64,000 bases of DNA, from NCBI GenBank assembly GCA_009917455.1, contig QZDS01000014.1, forward strand, positions 53,046-117,045. Direction: 5' to 3'. Position numbers and translations under genes: made by a program. The notes beneath the pieces were generated by a model, which was not told the DNA's origin, ran no database searches, and saw only the letters and a list, made by a program, of their open reading frames with translations. Positions 43,948 to 51,517 of this stretch are shown here, piece by piece. The DNA is from a bacterium 1xD8-48. Its GTDB lineage: Bacteria; Bacillota; Clostridia; Lachnospirales; Lachnospiraceae. How positions within the stretch are numbered: the first letter of the stretch is position 1; every line of letters begins with the position of its first letter.

Positions 43948-44082
43948 TTATTTAAAGATAGAATGAGTGAGAGGGATTCCATAGCCTGTTATGCACGTTT
44001 CCACAATGCGCCCTTGCTTAGATAACTCTGTCAGTACTTTAAAGGATATGCCTTGCGGTATAACTTCCAGTTCCCTGTGAAA
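43948..44082 (-). pseudogene. C-terminal fragment of an unrecognised element gene
   Basis: The minus strand carries an open frame ending at 43948 whose product (HRELEVIPQGISFKVLTELS, then QGRIVETCITGYGIPL) reads like real protein, but no start codon with a ribosome site precedes it. The family was not recognised. Confidence 0.35.
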
Positions 44083-44229
44083 ATGTACATAAAGAAAAAT
44101 TGGAGTTTATCCCGGAAGCCGGAGAATAGGGAACCCGGCTTCTTTTTTATGTACGGGCAAAAAGAAAACCCTTCCCCCGGAAAGAGAGAAGGGCATTTGC
44201 TGTCGCCAGATAAGGATGTTTTTATGTAG
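44083..44229 (+). promoter_or_regulatory. Orphan leader ORF with internal terminator (attenuator-like)
   Basis: A 48-codon frame (MYIKKNWSLSRKPENREPGF start) contains a terminator hairpin within its first 22 codons: GAAGCCGG (44115) pairs with CCGGCTTC (44135), followed by six Ts. A second CCCTTC/GAAGGG pairing follows. This is how attenuators before antibiotic-resistance genes of Firmicutes elements look. No resistance gene follows, so it seems orphaned. Confidence 0.45.
44115..44148 (+). terminator. Intrinsic terminator inside the orphan leader
   Basis: 8-bp GC-rich stem, 12-base loop and TTTTTT tail. Confidence 0.75.
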
Positions 44230-44270
44230 GATACAGTGTAACTCGACAAAAGGGATTACACCATATCCTT

Positions 44271-44598
44271 TTGTTATGCTGCGAATTTGAAGTCCTGCGG
44301 ATTATTCCGTATTTCTTCCATCGTGGCGAGGATTTCTTTTTCCGTGGGAATATCAATCATCCCCACCGCCGTAAAATAAATATAGCCGGTATGGAGAAGC
44401 GAACTGTTACGACCTTTTGGTTCGCTATGGACAGCGAAACTTTGAAGCTGTTGATAGACGAAATTGCGGAACAAAGCGGTGTCCCTGAACAGTATGTTAT
44501 TTACAGCCTGTTCTACATCCGGTTGGATAAGAAACCCGGCCACCTTTTTGATACCGTGGCGCAGGCTATGAATGGGATTGTGTATGCAGCGGAGAAGC
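44271..44598. pseudogene. Mosaic of two unrecognised gene fragments
   Basis: On the minus strand a C-terminal piece ends at 44274 (VGMIDIPTEKEILATMEEIR ... NNPQDFKFAA). On the plus strand from 44389 a piece reads MDSETLKLLIDEIAEQSG and YVIYSLFYIRLDKKPGH, and loses sense at about 44590, where the kinase fragment begins in another frame. Neither was assigned to a family. Confidence 0.4.
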
Positions 44599-44599
44599 C

Positions 44600-44758
44600 G
44601 ACACCGGCAAGGGCATTTCCGAAAGCAATCAGGCAGCCATCTTCCGGCGCTTCTATCGTGAAGAGGAAGTACACGAACAGCAGGGCGTTGGCATTGGCCA
44701 GTATCTGGCCCGCGAGATCGTAACGCGGCGGACGGCCATTCCCGGCTGCCCGCCGTAA
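44600..44758 (+). pseudogene. C-terminal stub of a sensor histidine kinase
   Basis: The frame reads DTGKGISESNQAAIFRRFYR, then GVGIGQYLAREIV: the G1 box, F box and G2 box of a kinase ATPase domain. The phosphorylatable histidine and membrane part are missing, and the tail (TRRTAIPGCPP) is out of register. It lies just upstream of the MacB/FtsX-type ABC genes, the usual position for the kinase of such clusters. Confidence 0.65.
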
Positions 44759-44766
44759 ATTTTTTT

Positions 44767-44856
44767 GAAATGTCCGAGCTTTGTAACATTTCACCCCGAT
44801 TTTCAATGAAATTTTTTGGCTGCTGTAACATTTCGCGGACATTTGGGTTTTACAAT
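44767..44856 (+). promoter_or_regulatory. Regulated promoter region of the ABC pair with repeated operator words
   Basis: TGTAACATTTC occurs at 44782-44792 and 44824-44834 (42 bases, four helical turns); GAAATGT at 44767 pairs with the first copy. TACAAT at 44851 is a fair -10, and the second repeat covers the -35 position, which itself is poor. This fits a promoter switched on by a response regulator. Confidence 0.5.
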
Positions 44857-44898
44857 ACCCTTATCAACAGGCAGAAAGCCCTGAAAGGAGTTTTGAAT

Positions 44899-45564
44899 AT
44901 GAGCGTTTTACAGACGATTGACCTGAAAAAGTATTACGGCGCAGAGCCGAACATCATCCGTGCCCTTGACGGCGTGAACTTCGACCTGGAGGACGGCGAA
45001 TTTGTGGCCGTTGTGGGAACCTCCGGCAGCGGCAAGTCCACCCTGCTTCACATGATGGGCGGGCTGGACACTCCCACCGGCGGAACCGTGATTGTCCGGG
45101 GCGAAGAACTGGCAAAGAAGAACGACGAGCAGCTTACCATCTTCCGCCGCCGCAACATCGGTTTTGTCTTCCAGAACTATAACCTTGTTCCCATCCTGAA
45201 TGTGTATGAGAACATCGTCCTGCCGGTGGAGCTGGACGGGGACACGGTGGATCGGAAGTTTCTGGACGAGATCGTTCACCTGCTGGGGCTGGAAGATAAA
45301 CTGAAAAATATGCCGAACAATCTTTCCGGCGGCCAGCAGCAGCGTGTGGCGATTGCCCGCGCCCTGATTACCAAACCGGCTATCGTTCTGGCCGACGAGC
45401 CCACCGGCAACCTTGACAGCAGGACCAGCGCCGAGGTGCTGGGGCTTATCAGGCGCACCAGCGCGGAGTTCCGCCAGACCGTAGTTATGATTACCCACAA
45501 TGATGATATAGCCCGCCTTGCAGACCGGATTGTCCGCATTGAGGACGGAAAGATTGTGGAGTAA
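44899..45564 (+). CDS. ABC transporter ATP-binding protein (MacB/BceA type)
   Basis: The ATG at 44899 follows AAAGGAG; 221 residues. Walker A VGTSGSGKSTLL, signature NLSGGQQQRVAIARAL, Walker B IVLADEPTGNLDS, H-loop MITHNDD. It drives the FtsX-like permease that begins 15 bases downstream. This pair type expels or detaches peptide antibiotics or drives extracytoplasmic work, normally under a two-component system; here only remnants of such a system are nearby. Confidence 0.92.
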   Translation: MSVLQTIDLKKYYGAEPNIIRALDGVNFDLEDGEFVAVVGTSGSGKSTLLHMMGGLDTPTGGTVIVRGEELAKKNDEQLTIFRRRNIGFVFQNYNLVPILNVYENIVLPVELDGDTVDRKFLDEIVHLLGLEDKLKNMPNNLSGGQQQRVAIARALITKPAIVLADEPTGNLDSRTSAEVLGLIRRTSAEFRQTVVMITHNDDIARLADRIVRIEDGKIVE

Positions 45565-45578
45565 GGAGGTGGCAGGCT

Positions 45579-47954
45579 ATGACATGGCCTTTTGAGAATG
45601 ACACCAGCGCCATTACAAAGAAGCTGGCAAAGAAAAGTCTGATAAGCGAGAAGCGCCGGAATCTGATGGTGGTGATCGCCGTTGCGCTGGCGGCGTTCCT
45701 GATCTGTTTTACAGGAATTGTTTCTGCTTCTCTGATACAAATGCAGCGCAATCAGGTTGTCGATACTTATGAGGCGGTCTGGCTGGGCATAGCGGAAAAC
45801 GACATTGAAACCCTGAAAGGAGTGCCGGAGTTTGAGCGCGTAGGCGGCTACTATGTGCTCGGTGAGGAGCTTTCGGAACAGGGCTATCATGCGTCCTATG
45901 TGTATTGCGATGCGCAAATGATGGAGATTACCAGGGCGCAGATGGAGTTGTTAGAGGGCCGGGTTCCGGAAAAAGCAAATGAAGTTGTCGTAAGCGAATA
46001 TTTTCTTTCCACCTATGGAAACAATGCCGGAATCGGGGACACTGTGACCTTAGATACAGAGAGCTTTCATGGTGATTATATTGTTAGCGGCATTATGGAC
46101 AGCGTAAATGAAAAAGAGGCGAATACCTGTGCCATCATTCTTTCCAAAGCCGCTCTGACAGAATGGAATGGGTTTGACCCGGCCGGCTATCGAGCCTATG
46201 CCCATTTCAAAAACAGCGACCAGTTGGGAGAAGAACTGATGATCTCTTATTGCAGGGAGATTGCGGAGGAATATCAGCTTCCTATGCCCAGAATGAACAG
46301 CAGGTATTTTGTCTATGCTTCTAAATCCTTTGATTTTGCACTGATGGCTGGCGTGACTGCTATTGTTCTGATCGGCGGCTACATTGTAATCCAGAGTATC
46401 TTCCGTATCTCCATCAATGACAAAATCAAGAGCTATGGACAGCTTCGGACGATTGGTGCGACGCCAAAGCAAATCAAGCGGATTGTAAAACAGGAGGGAC
46501 ACAAACTCGGCAGTATCGGGATTCTGACTGGCACAGTGCCTGGCGTATGCGGCGGTTTTCTCCTGTTTTCCAGGGGATTTAACGCTGTTTCCTATGTGGC
46601 AACGGTTATTTTGACGCTCATAAGCAGTTGGATCATGGTATCTGTTTCCATCCGTAAGCCAGTAAAGATTGCAGCAGGGATTTCCCCGATTGAAGCCGTC
46701 CGTTTTACCCCGGCGCAAAAGGACATCCGCAGTCGGAAAAAGAATATTAAGCTCAATCCTGTTTCAATGGGAATTGCGAATTTTAAGCGTGACCCCAAAA
46801 AGACAATCTCTATTATAGCGTCTTTGAGTTTGGGTGGAATTATCCTGTTCGTGGTATCTTCCATTGTATTAACGCGATCCCCGGAAGCGCGGGCAAGACT
46901 TTATTTTCCAGATGGCGATTATCAAGTTTATCTACAATCAGAAGTGCCAAAAGAAGAACTTATGGCAGCGGGAAATCCACTGAACGAGGAATTAAAGCAG
47001 GAAATTTTATCTGTTGATGGTGTCACAGATGTAATTGTAAACAGACAAACGCTTCATACAACTTTTAAGGGGGACATCAATCAGAACACTGGAAACTGTG
47101 ATATGCTGACCGACCAGAATTATGCTAAGGTTGAGGCTGCATTGACGGAGGGAACGATGCCGACAGATTCTCATAGTATCGTAATTTCAGGCTCGATTGT
47201 AGATTATTATGAAGATATGGGAGTTGGTTCGACGGTTGAAATCTCTTTCGGAGAGGGGCATCCATCCGTTCCTGTTACTATATCAGGGCTATTTGGCCCG
47301 GGCACATATACAGGACAGGGGAAATTAGCTATCAATGGGGCTATTGCATTTGCACCAGAAGTATTGTTCCATGAACTGCACCCGGAAATTACTTCATTTG
47401 ACTTTGCGTGGAGTATTGTAAGCGATCCGAAAAAAGCGGAAAGCGTAAAAGCTGGCTTAAAAAATATTGTTGCCAGCCATAGTAACCTTGCTTTAGATGA
47501 AAAAAATATACGGATTGAATATATGAAGTCGGAAGATCAGGTGGCATTCGGGAGTATGGAGGTGCTTTCATGGTTGGTATTCCTTTTTGGTGTTATCAAC
47601 CTTATCAATACGACACTCTCTAACCAGATGTCCAGAAAGCAGGAAAACAGTGTTTTGCGTTCCATCGGTCTAACACAAAAACAGCTATGTAAAATGAACA
47701 TCTGCGAGGGCCTGTGCTATGCGCTCTTTGCAACATTGGTGACGCTGATCGTTGGGCTTCCGGCTTCCATCTTTGCTTGCAGAAAAATGAGCATTGCCAT
47801 TTTTGCCGGAAAGGTAGTGCCTTACAAATTCCCGGTTTTGGAAATGGGTCTGTTCATTCTGGTATTGTTCGGAATGGAGCTGATCTTGTCTGGCTGGACA
47901 ATCCGCAGACAGAAAAAACAATCCCTGATTGAACAAATGCGGGCAATGGAATAA
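45579..47954 (+). CDS. FtsX-like ABC transporter permease
   Basis: 791 residues behind AAGGAGG. A first membrane helix (LMVVIAVALAAFLICFTGIV), a large extracytoplasmic domain (about residues 60-260), three helices (FDFALMAGVTAIVLIGGYI onward), a second external domain at about 430-660, then a final FtsX block (YALFATLVTLIVGLPASIFA). The first FtsX motif RTIGATPKQI and the second RSIGLTQKQL are both present, so the gene is intact. Confidence 0.9.
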   Translation: MTWPFENDTSAITKKLAKKSLISEKRRNLMVVIAVALAAFLICFTGIVSASLIQMQRNQVVDTYEAVWLGIAENDIETLKGVPEFERVGGYYVLGEELSEQGYHASYVYCDAQMMEITRAQMELLEGRVPEKANEVVVSEYFLSTYGNNAGIGDTVTLDTESFHGDYIVSGIMDSVNEKEANTCAIILSKAALTEWNGFDPAGYRAYAHFKNSDQLGEELMISYCREIAEEYQLPMPRMNSRYFVYASKSFDFALMAGVTAIVLIGGYIVIQSIFRISINDKIKSYGQLRTIGATPKQIKRIVKQEGHKLGSIGILTGTVPGVCGGFLLFSRGFNAVSYVATVILTLISSWIMVSVSIRKPVKIAAGISPIEAVRFTPAQKDIRSRKKNIKLNPVSMGIANFKRDPKKTISIIASLSLGGIILFVVSSIVLTRSPEARARLYFPDGDYQVYLQSEVPKEELMAAGNPLNEELKQEILSVDGVTDVIVNRQTLHTTFKGDINQNTGNCDMLTDQNYAKVEAALTEGTMPTDSHSIVISGSIVDYYEDMGVGSTVEISFGEGHPSVPVTISGLFGPGTYTGQGKLAINGAIAFAPEVLFHELHPEITSFDFAWSIVSDPKKAESVKAGLKNIVASHSNLALDEKNIRIEYMKSEDQVAFGSMEVLSWLVFLFGVINLINTTLSNQMSRKQENSVLRSIGLTQKQLCKMNICEGLCYALFATLVTLIVGLPASIFACRKMSIAIFAGKVVPYKFPVLEMGLFILVLFGMELILSGWTIRRQKKQSLIEQMRAME

Positions 47955-48051
47955 CCGTATGGGATTGGCAGGGCGGCGTGTGCTGCCCCGCGGCGGAAAA
48001 GAAAAAACCGCTGATGGGCAGAGGATATTGTACGCTTTCCTGCACAGCCGA

Positions 48052-48702
48052 TTACTTCGGCGGTTTTGAGTAATCAAGGCCGCCATTTCTTTTTGCTAAA
48101 AAGCAGACCTCCAGATGACCCTCAGCAATTAGCAGGGGCGGTATATGGGAGGATTCCCCAAAGGGCAATCGGCTTTTAAAGCCGGTTGGGGCGGAAACTG
48201 TCAATTCTAACACCTCGCTTTGCGTTAGTGCGTAAAGTATGGCTTCAATTTTTTCATTGATACAAATCGACTGTTTTTCAATTTCTCCTGGCACTACCGC
48301 CTCGCCGTAGTTAATACAAGCATAAGTTGCGTGGCTGTTCTGTGAAGTCATTTGCCAAAACGGATATTTGATAATGGCAGGAGTATTTGCACCAACGCCA
48401 AGTTCTAAAAACAAAATATGCAGATTTTTATGCCGCCTGATAAAATCCTCATAGCGGCTTGATGCCGCATACCAGCCCTCATCCTGCACAAAGAAGTTAT
48501 CACACCGCAGATTCATTGTCATAGGTGCGTCGCATACGGTGCATTTGGGCATTAGCTCTGACGGAATTTTCAAATTCTTTTGCGTTGCAACCATTCGACG
48601 CACAATTTCCTCGTTGTCATAAGTTTTATCGTGGCGTGGATTCATTAAGGAACGGTATGGAAAGAGTAAACAGCTAAGGTTTTTGAACGGACACCCTCTC
48701 AT
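48052..48702 (-). pseudogene. Truncated sirtuin (SIR2-family) C-terminal half
   Basis: The frame carries the SIR2 zinc pair CTVCDAPMTMNLRCDN and the segments DEGWYAASSRYEDFIRRH and LELGVGANTPAIIKYPFWQM, typical of a clostridial SIR2 branch. The NAD-binding GAGxS Rossmann half and the catalytic His region are absent; the first about 20 residues do not fit the family. Usual length is near 290 residues. It is probably a 5'-truncated remnant. Confidence 0.65.
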
Positions 48703-48782
48703 TCCAATGGGATATGTCCAAACTCCCTCTCATTCATACCTTTATTCAGATATAGCAACATAAATGGACAGACAAAATATTA

Positions 48783-49337
48783 TTACAATGATTTCATGGT
48801 ATTTTGTACAAGTTTGTCTGTAAAAGCAGTCACTTCACTAATTGGTTCTTCCATTCCGCTTTCTATCCATTGGCTTAAAATACCGCTGCAACCTTGTGCG
48901 ATAAAATAAAAAAGCCATTTCTTTTCAGATGGTTTCAGTTGTTGGAACTGTTTATTATCATTTATTGTGACAAATTTTCGATAGCAGGACGAAAAAATAT
49001 GAGTAGGAAAATGTGGATCGCCATTTTCGGAAAAAAGTGTCCTGTATAATTCGCTTTCGGCTTTTATGCTAACTAAGATAAAGCTGATTGTTTCCTTGAA
49101 ATCTTTGTGTATAGACTGACTTACATTTTCTTCCAACTCATTCAAAAATTCCTGCTCTATCTTATCAAGCAAGTCGAATGGGTCACAGTAATATTTATAA
49201 AAAGTTGCTCTGTTAATTTCCGATAATTCACAGATTTCTTTTACTGTAACTTTTGCCAATGGTTTCTCTGCAAGGAGTTTGGCAAAGCTGTTTTTGATTA
49301 CCATTTTTGTGTAACGCACACGGGCATCGGTTCTCAT
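48783..49337 (-). CDS. TetR-family regulator divergent from two tiny membrane proteins
   Basis: 184 residues. HTH reads KVTVKEICELSEINRAT followed by FYKYYCDPFDLLDK. The C-terminal domain resembles the DhaS/TetR_C type. AGGGAGG precedes the ATG. It faces the two mini-ORFs across about 190 bases and most likely controls them and itself; its ligand is unknown. Confidence 0.85.
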   Translation of the reverse strand: MRTDARVRYTKMVIKNSFAKLLAEKPLAKVTVKEICELSEINRATFYKYYCDPFDLLDKIEQEFLNELEENVSQSIHKDFKETISFILVSIKAESELYRTLFSENGDPHFPTHIFSSCYRKFVTINDNKQFQQLKPSEKKWLFYFIAQGCSGILSQWIESGMEEPISEVTAFTDKLVQNTMKSL

Positions 49338-49429
49338 GTCATACCTCCCTCAATTTCACGATTTTTGGTACATATTAAACAAATTATAAGTTTGTGTTGA
49401 AAAAGTTTCTTTTCATGCAAGATTGGTGA

Positions 49430-49458
49430 TTGAACAGTTTTCACAGCGTTATTATACT
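49430..49458 (+). promoter_or_regulatory. Promoter of the tiny membrane-protein operon
   Basis: TTGAAC and TATACT are separated by exactly 17 bases, 70 bases before the first mini-ORF. Confidence 0.7.
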
Positions 49459-49465
49459 ATAATTA

Positions 49466-49500
49466 CGAAAGTAAAACAACACTTATATAGTTTTCTTTCG
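49466..49500. promoter_or_regulatory. Inverted repeat at the transcription start: operator candidate
   Basis: CGAAAGTAAAAC and GTTTTCTTTCG are near-perfect inverted arms with a 12-base gap, directly downstream of the -10 box. It is a likely TetR site or leader hairpin. Confidence 0.5.
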
Positions 49501-49527
49501 CTGTGGTTAAGAAAGGAGATGATATGA

Positions 49528-49662
49528 ATGCAAACCTCGCTCAGCATATGGCTTGTATTAAAAATTATGTTTTTTTCGACTATTGGTACAGTCGGACTGT
49601 TGCTTCCAATTTTAGCAATTCCAATAGCAATACTTTTAATCTTTCGCAACATTAAAAAATAA
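49528..49662 (+). CDS. 44-residue hydrophobic membrane peptide
   Basis: The ATG at 49528 is 9 bases after AAAGGAG; another ATG four bases earlier opens a non-hydrophobic frame and is less likely. The product is one long hydrophobic helix (MQTSLSIWLVLKIMFFSTIG start) with a break at GTVGLLLP and a basic end (RNIKK). It shares STxGTVGxL with the next ORF. No family recognised. Confidence 0.6.
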   Translation: MQTSLSIWLVLKIMFFSTIGTVGLLLPILAIPIAILLIFRNIKK

Positions 49663-49680
49663 TAGAACAGGAGAATGATT

Positions 49681-49851
49681 ATGAGTTTTTTATTACAGCA
49701 GATACAGCAATTAGGAATGGTTGTTATTGTCATGATATGTGCTACTGCTGGTACAGTAGGAATTTTGAAAATAATTAAAAAAATTATACCGGGTAATGCT
49801 TTTCCGCAAGACCCGATTTCTAAAAAATTGAATGAAAAAGACAAGAAGTGA
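49681..49851 (+). CDS. 56-residue single-helix membrane peptide, paralogue of the previous
   Basis: The ATG at 49681 follows AGGAG by 7 bases, 18 bases after the previous stop. An N-terminal polar stretch (MSFLLQQIQQ) leads to a helix (GMVVIVMICATAGTVGILKI), then a basic and polar cytoplasmic-looking tail (KKIIPGNAFPQDP). The ATAGTVGIL core matches STIGTVGLL of its neighbour, so the pair probably arose by duplication. Confidence 0.6.
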   Translation: MSFLLQQIQQLGMVVIVMICATAGTVGILKIIKKIIPGNAFPQDPISKKLNEKDKK

Positions 49852-49873
49852 TTAGGTCGAGGGGGAATTATCT

Positions 49874-50148
49874 ATGACCTGTATGGAAGCATACAAGGAA
49901 CATATCATGTATACATTCAATGGCTTTTGCAAGACCGTCATACGCTATGCGGCTATCAACGCATGGCGTGACAGGACACTGATTTTTCCGGGATTGGAAA
50001 TCAGGCTGCACCAACGCCGGGTACTGAAAAACGGGTCAGACATAAACCTTACCCGTTTAGAATTCGGCGCACTCTGCTGCCTTGCCGCAAGCCTGCATAC
50101 ATAAAGACCGTTTTAGGCATGGGCTACAAGTTTGCTTCCGGGGAATGA
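49874..50148 (+). pseudogene. Chimera: sigma-like gene start fused to a response-regulator DNA-binding domain
   Basis: Residues 1-35 (MEAYKEHIMYTFNGFCKTVI) match the fragment at 40703. From TLIFPGLEIRLHQRRVLKNG the frame becomes the start of an OmpR/PhoB winged helix (DINLTRLEFGALCCLA) and stops at 50104. The end of the same domain, IKTVLGMGYKFASGE, follows in another frame to 50148. The middle of the domain (about 45 residues) is deleted. Confidence 0.65.
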
Positions 50149-50480
50149 CAACCAAATAACCGCCACCAAAGGCGAGATGAAAGCAGGAAATCAAGAAAAG
50201 GTTTCCTGTTTTTTTGCGCCCATTTTTGTCAAATGCTGTTATGAAAGCACGAGAAGAAATTCCGGGAAAATTTGCCAGATTTGCCTTGCCGTGCGTAGTA
50301 AGGAATAGAGGGATAAATTTTGCCGAAAAGTTGGCAGAATCCTCACCCCGTCCGTGGAGGGTATCAGCAAAAGCCCACACAGAGGAAGCCGCCACTTTCT
50401 TAGAGCAAGGTTCTACCACAGTACCAAATTTCGCTAATCGCTTATTTTGTCCTGCGGGAATCTTGTTGGGGTTGCCACCC
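50149..50480. other. Element DNA without a supported gene
   Basis: Short open frames are present on both strands, but none has a ribosome site or protein-like composition. The stretch leads into the oriT-like region. Confidence 0.45.
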
Positions 50481-50494
50481 CAGGTCCGCCTTTT

Positions 50495-50545
50495 GCGGCT
50501 TACGCCGCTTGAAAAATCCCCGAAAAAATTTTTTCGGATTTTTCA
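50495..50545. other. oriT-like hairpin region
   Basis: GCGGC-TTAC-GCCGC forms a small hairpin, followed by a long one: TGAAAAATCC pairs with GGATTTTTCA around the palindrome GAAAAAATTTTTTC, with only two bulged Cs. It lies about 80 bases before a mobC remnant, where mobilisable elements have their transfer origin. Confidence 0.5.
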
Positions 50546-50623
50546 AAAAACACTTCCGCTTTGCCCCCTGTTTTTCTCCTATTGGTGAGAGGGCAAACCA
50601 TAAAAAGAAAGGAGCTGAAAGCC

Positions 50624-50874
50624 ATGAAAAGATACAACACACCCCACCGCCACCGGGTAATCAAGACACGCTTGACCGAGGAAGAATACGCCCGGTTATC
50701 ACCGTTTCCCCGGTCAATGATGAATTGCTCTCTGCCGTTGGGAAGCTAACCGCCGAGTACGGGAAAACCGGCGGCAACTTGAACCAGATTGCCCGCTGTC
50801 TGAACGAATACGGCGCACCTTACATTCGGCAAATGTCTGCAGGCAGTCACCGGGCATGTTTTCCGCAGGAATAA
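50624..50874 (+). pseudogene. mobC: mobC relaxosome protein, internally deleted and frameshifted
   Basis: The start MKRYNTPHRHRVIKTRLTEE fits the ribbon-helix-helix end of MobC, behind AAAGGAG. At about 50695 the frame shifts: the core continues as PVITVSPVNDELLSAVGKLT and GNLNQIARCLNEYG in another frame. About 40 residues are missing between, and the C-terminus after GAPY is replaced. MobC normally helps the relaxase bind oriT; no relaxase gene remains. Confidence 0.65.
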
Positions 50875-50882
50875 AATACCCC

Positions 50883-50911
50883 TTGACAAAAATTGGAAAG
50901 AATTATATAGT
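50883..50911 (+). promoter_or_regulatory. Consensus promoter of the MarR/ABC exporter operon
   Basis: TTGACA and TATAGT with exactly 17 bases between. Confidence 0.85.
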
Positions 50912-50949
50912 TAGTTCACTAACAATATAATTAGCGAACTAACTATATA
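50904..50949. promoter_or_regulatory. Perfect 14-bp inverted repeat: MarR operator
   Basis: TATATAGTTAGTTC and GAACTAACTATATA are perfect inverted arms with an 18-base gap that repeats the TTAG/CTAA words. The left arm covers the -10 box, so a bound MarR dimer would block the polymerase. Confidence 0.8.
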
Positions 50950-50974
50950 AGAAGCAGTAAAAGGGAGGGGAAAA

Positions 50975-51517
50975 ATGCTGCATAAAAAAATGTTTGGGTT
51001 TGAAGTAAGATTTATCAACAATCTGATTAAGGAAGTTGTTTCAAAAACCCATCCGGTTACCGGGCAAAGGCCCCAGACACAGCTTCAGGCGGGAATTATG
51101 GCTTATTTATATCATCAGGAGCAGCCCGTTTATCAGAAGAATATTGAGGAAGCGTTCAATATTTCAGGGGCTACCGCTACGAATACGCTGCGGGTAATGG
51201 AGCGGAACGGTCTGCTTACAAGAAGCGCCATGGATAAGGACGCAAGACTGAAACGGATTATGATGACAGAACCGGCAAAAGAGGGTCACAGGCAGGCCGA
51301 GGCGCATATGGACATGATGGAAGAACAGATGCTGCGCGGCTTAAGCGGAAAGGAGCGGGAGGAGCTGCTCCGGCTCCTGGATATTGTAAAGGTAAATCTG
51401 GAGAGGATGAGACGGGAGACGGAGGAGTCGGGAGAACTGAAAACAGCAAATGACTTAAGCAAAACTGTAACAGGAGGAGAGATATCAAATGCTGAAAACA
51501 TTAGGAGCACAGATTAA
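50975..51517 (+). CDS. MarR-family regulator
   Basis: 180 residues behind GGGAGGGG. Winged HTH: QPVYQKNIEEAFNISGATAT, then LRVMERNGLLTRS, with a wing in DKDARLKRIMMT. Its last 29 bases overlap the next gene, so it is coupled to the exporter. It most likely represses the operon via the 14-bp inverted repeat. Confidence 0.88.
   Translation: MLHKKMFGFEVRFINNLIKEVVSKTHPVTGQRPQTQLQAGIMAYLYHQEQPVYQKNIEEAFNISGATATNTLRVMERNGLLTRSAMDKDARLKRIMMTEPAKEGHRQAEAHMDMMEEQMLRGLSGKEREELLRLLDIVKVNLERMRRETEESGELKTANDLSKTVTGGEISNAENIRSTD

Larger units (their letters stand above)
40566..50874. mobile_element. Decayed integrative/mobilisable element remnant
   Basis: This block is bounded at left by a 45-codon stub and at right by a chimera that share the same 5' gene end in inverted orientation (about 79% identity over 105 bases), and it contains a KTR-domain protein, orphan leader, two-component fragments, ABC cargo, two TetR genes, an oriT-like hairpin and a deleted mobC. 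No integrase, relaxase or type IV secretion gene remains. The ends are estimated: left between 40510 and 40570, right just before the MarR promoter at 50883. Confidence 0.65.

Noticed and set aside
44271..44723. 150-codon plus-strand ORF as an intact gene
   Set aside because: It runs through at least three unrelated fragments, including kinase sequence read in the wrong frame.
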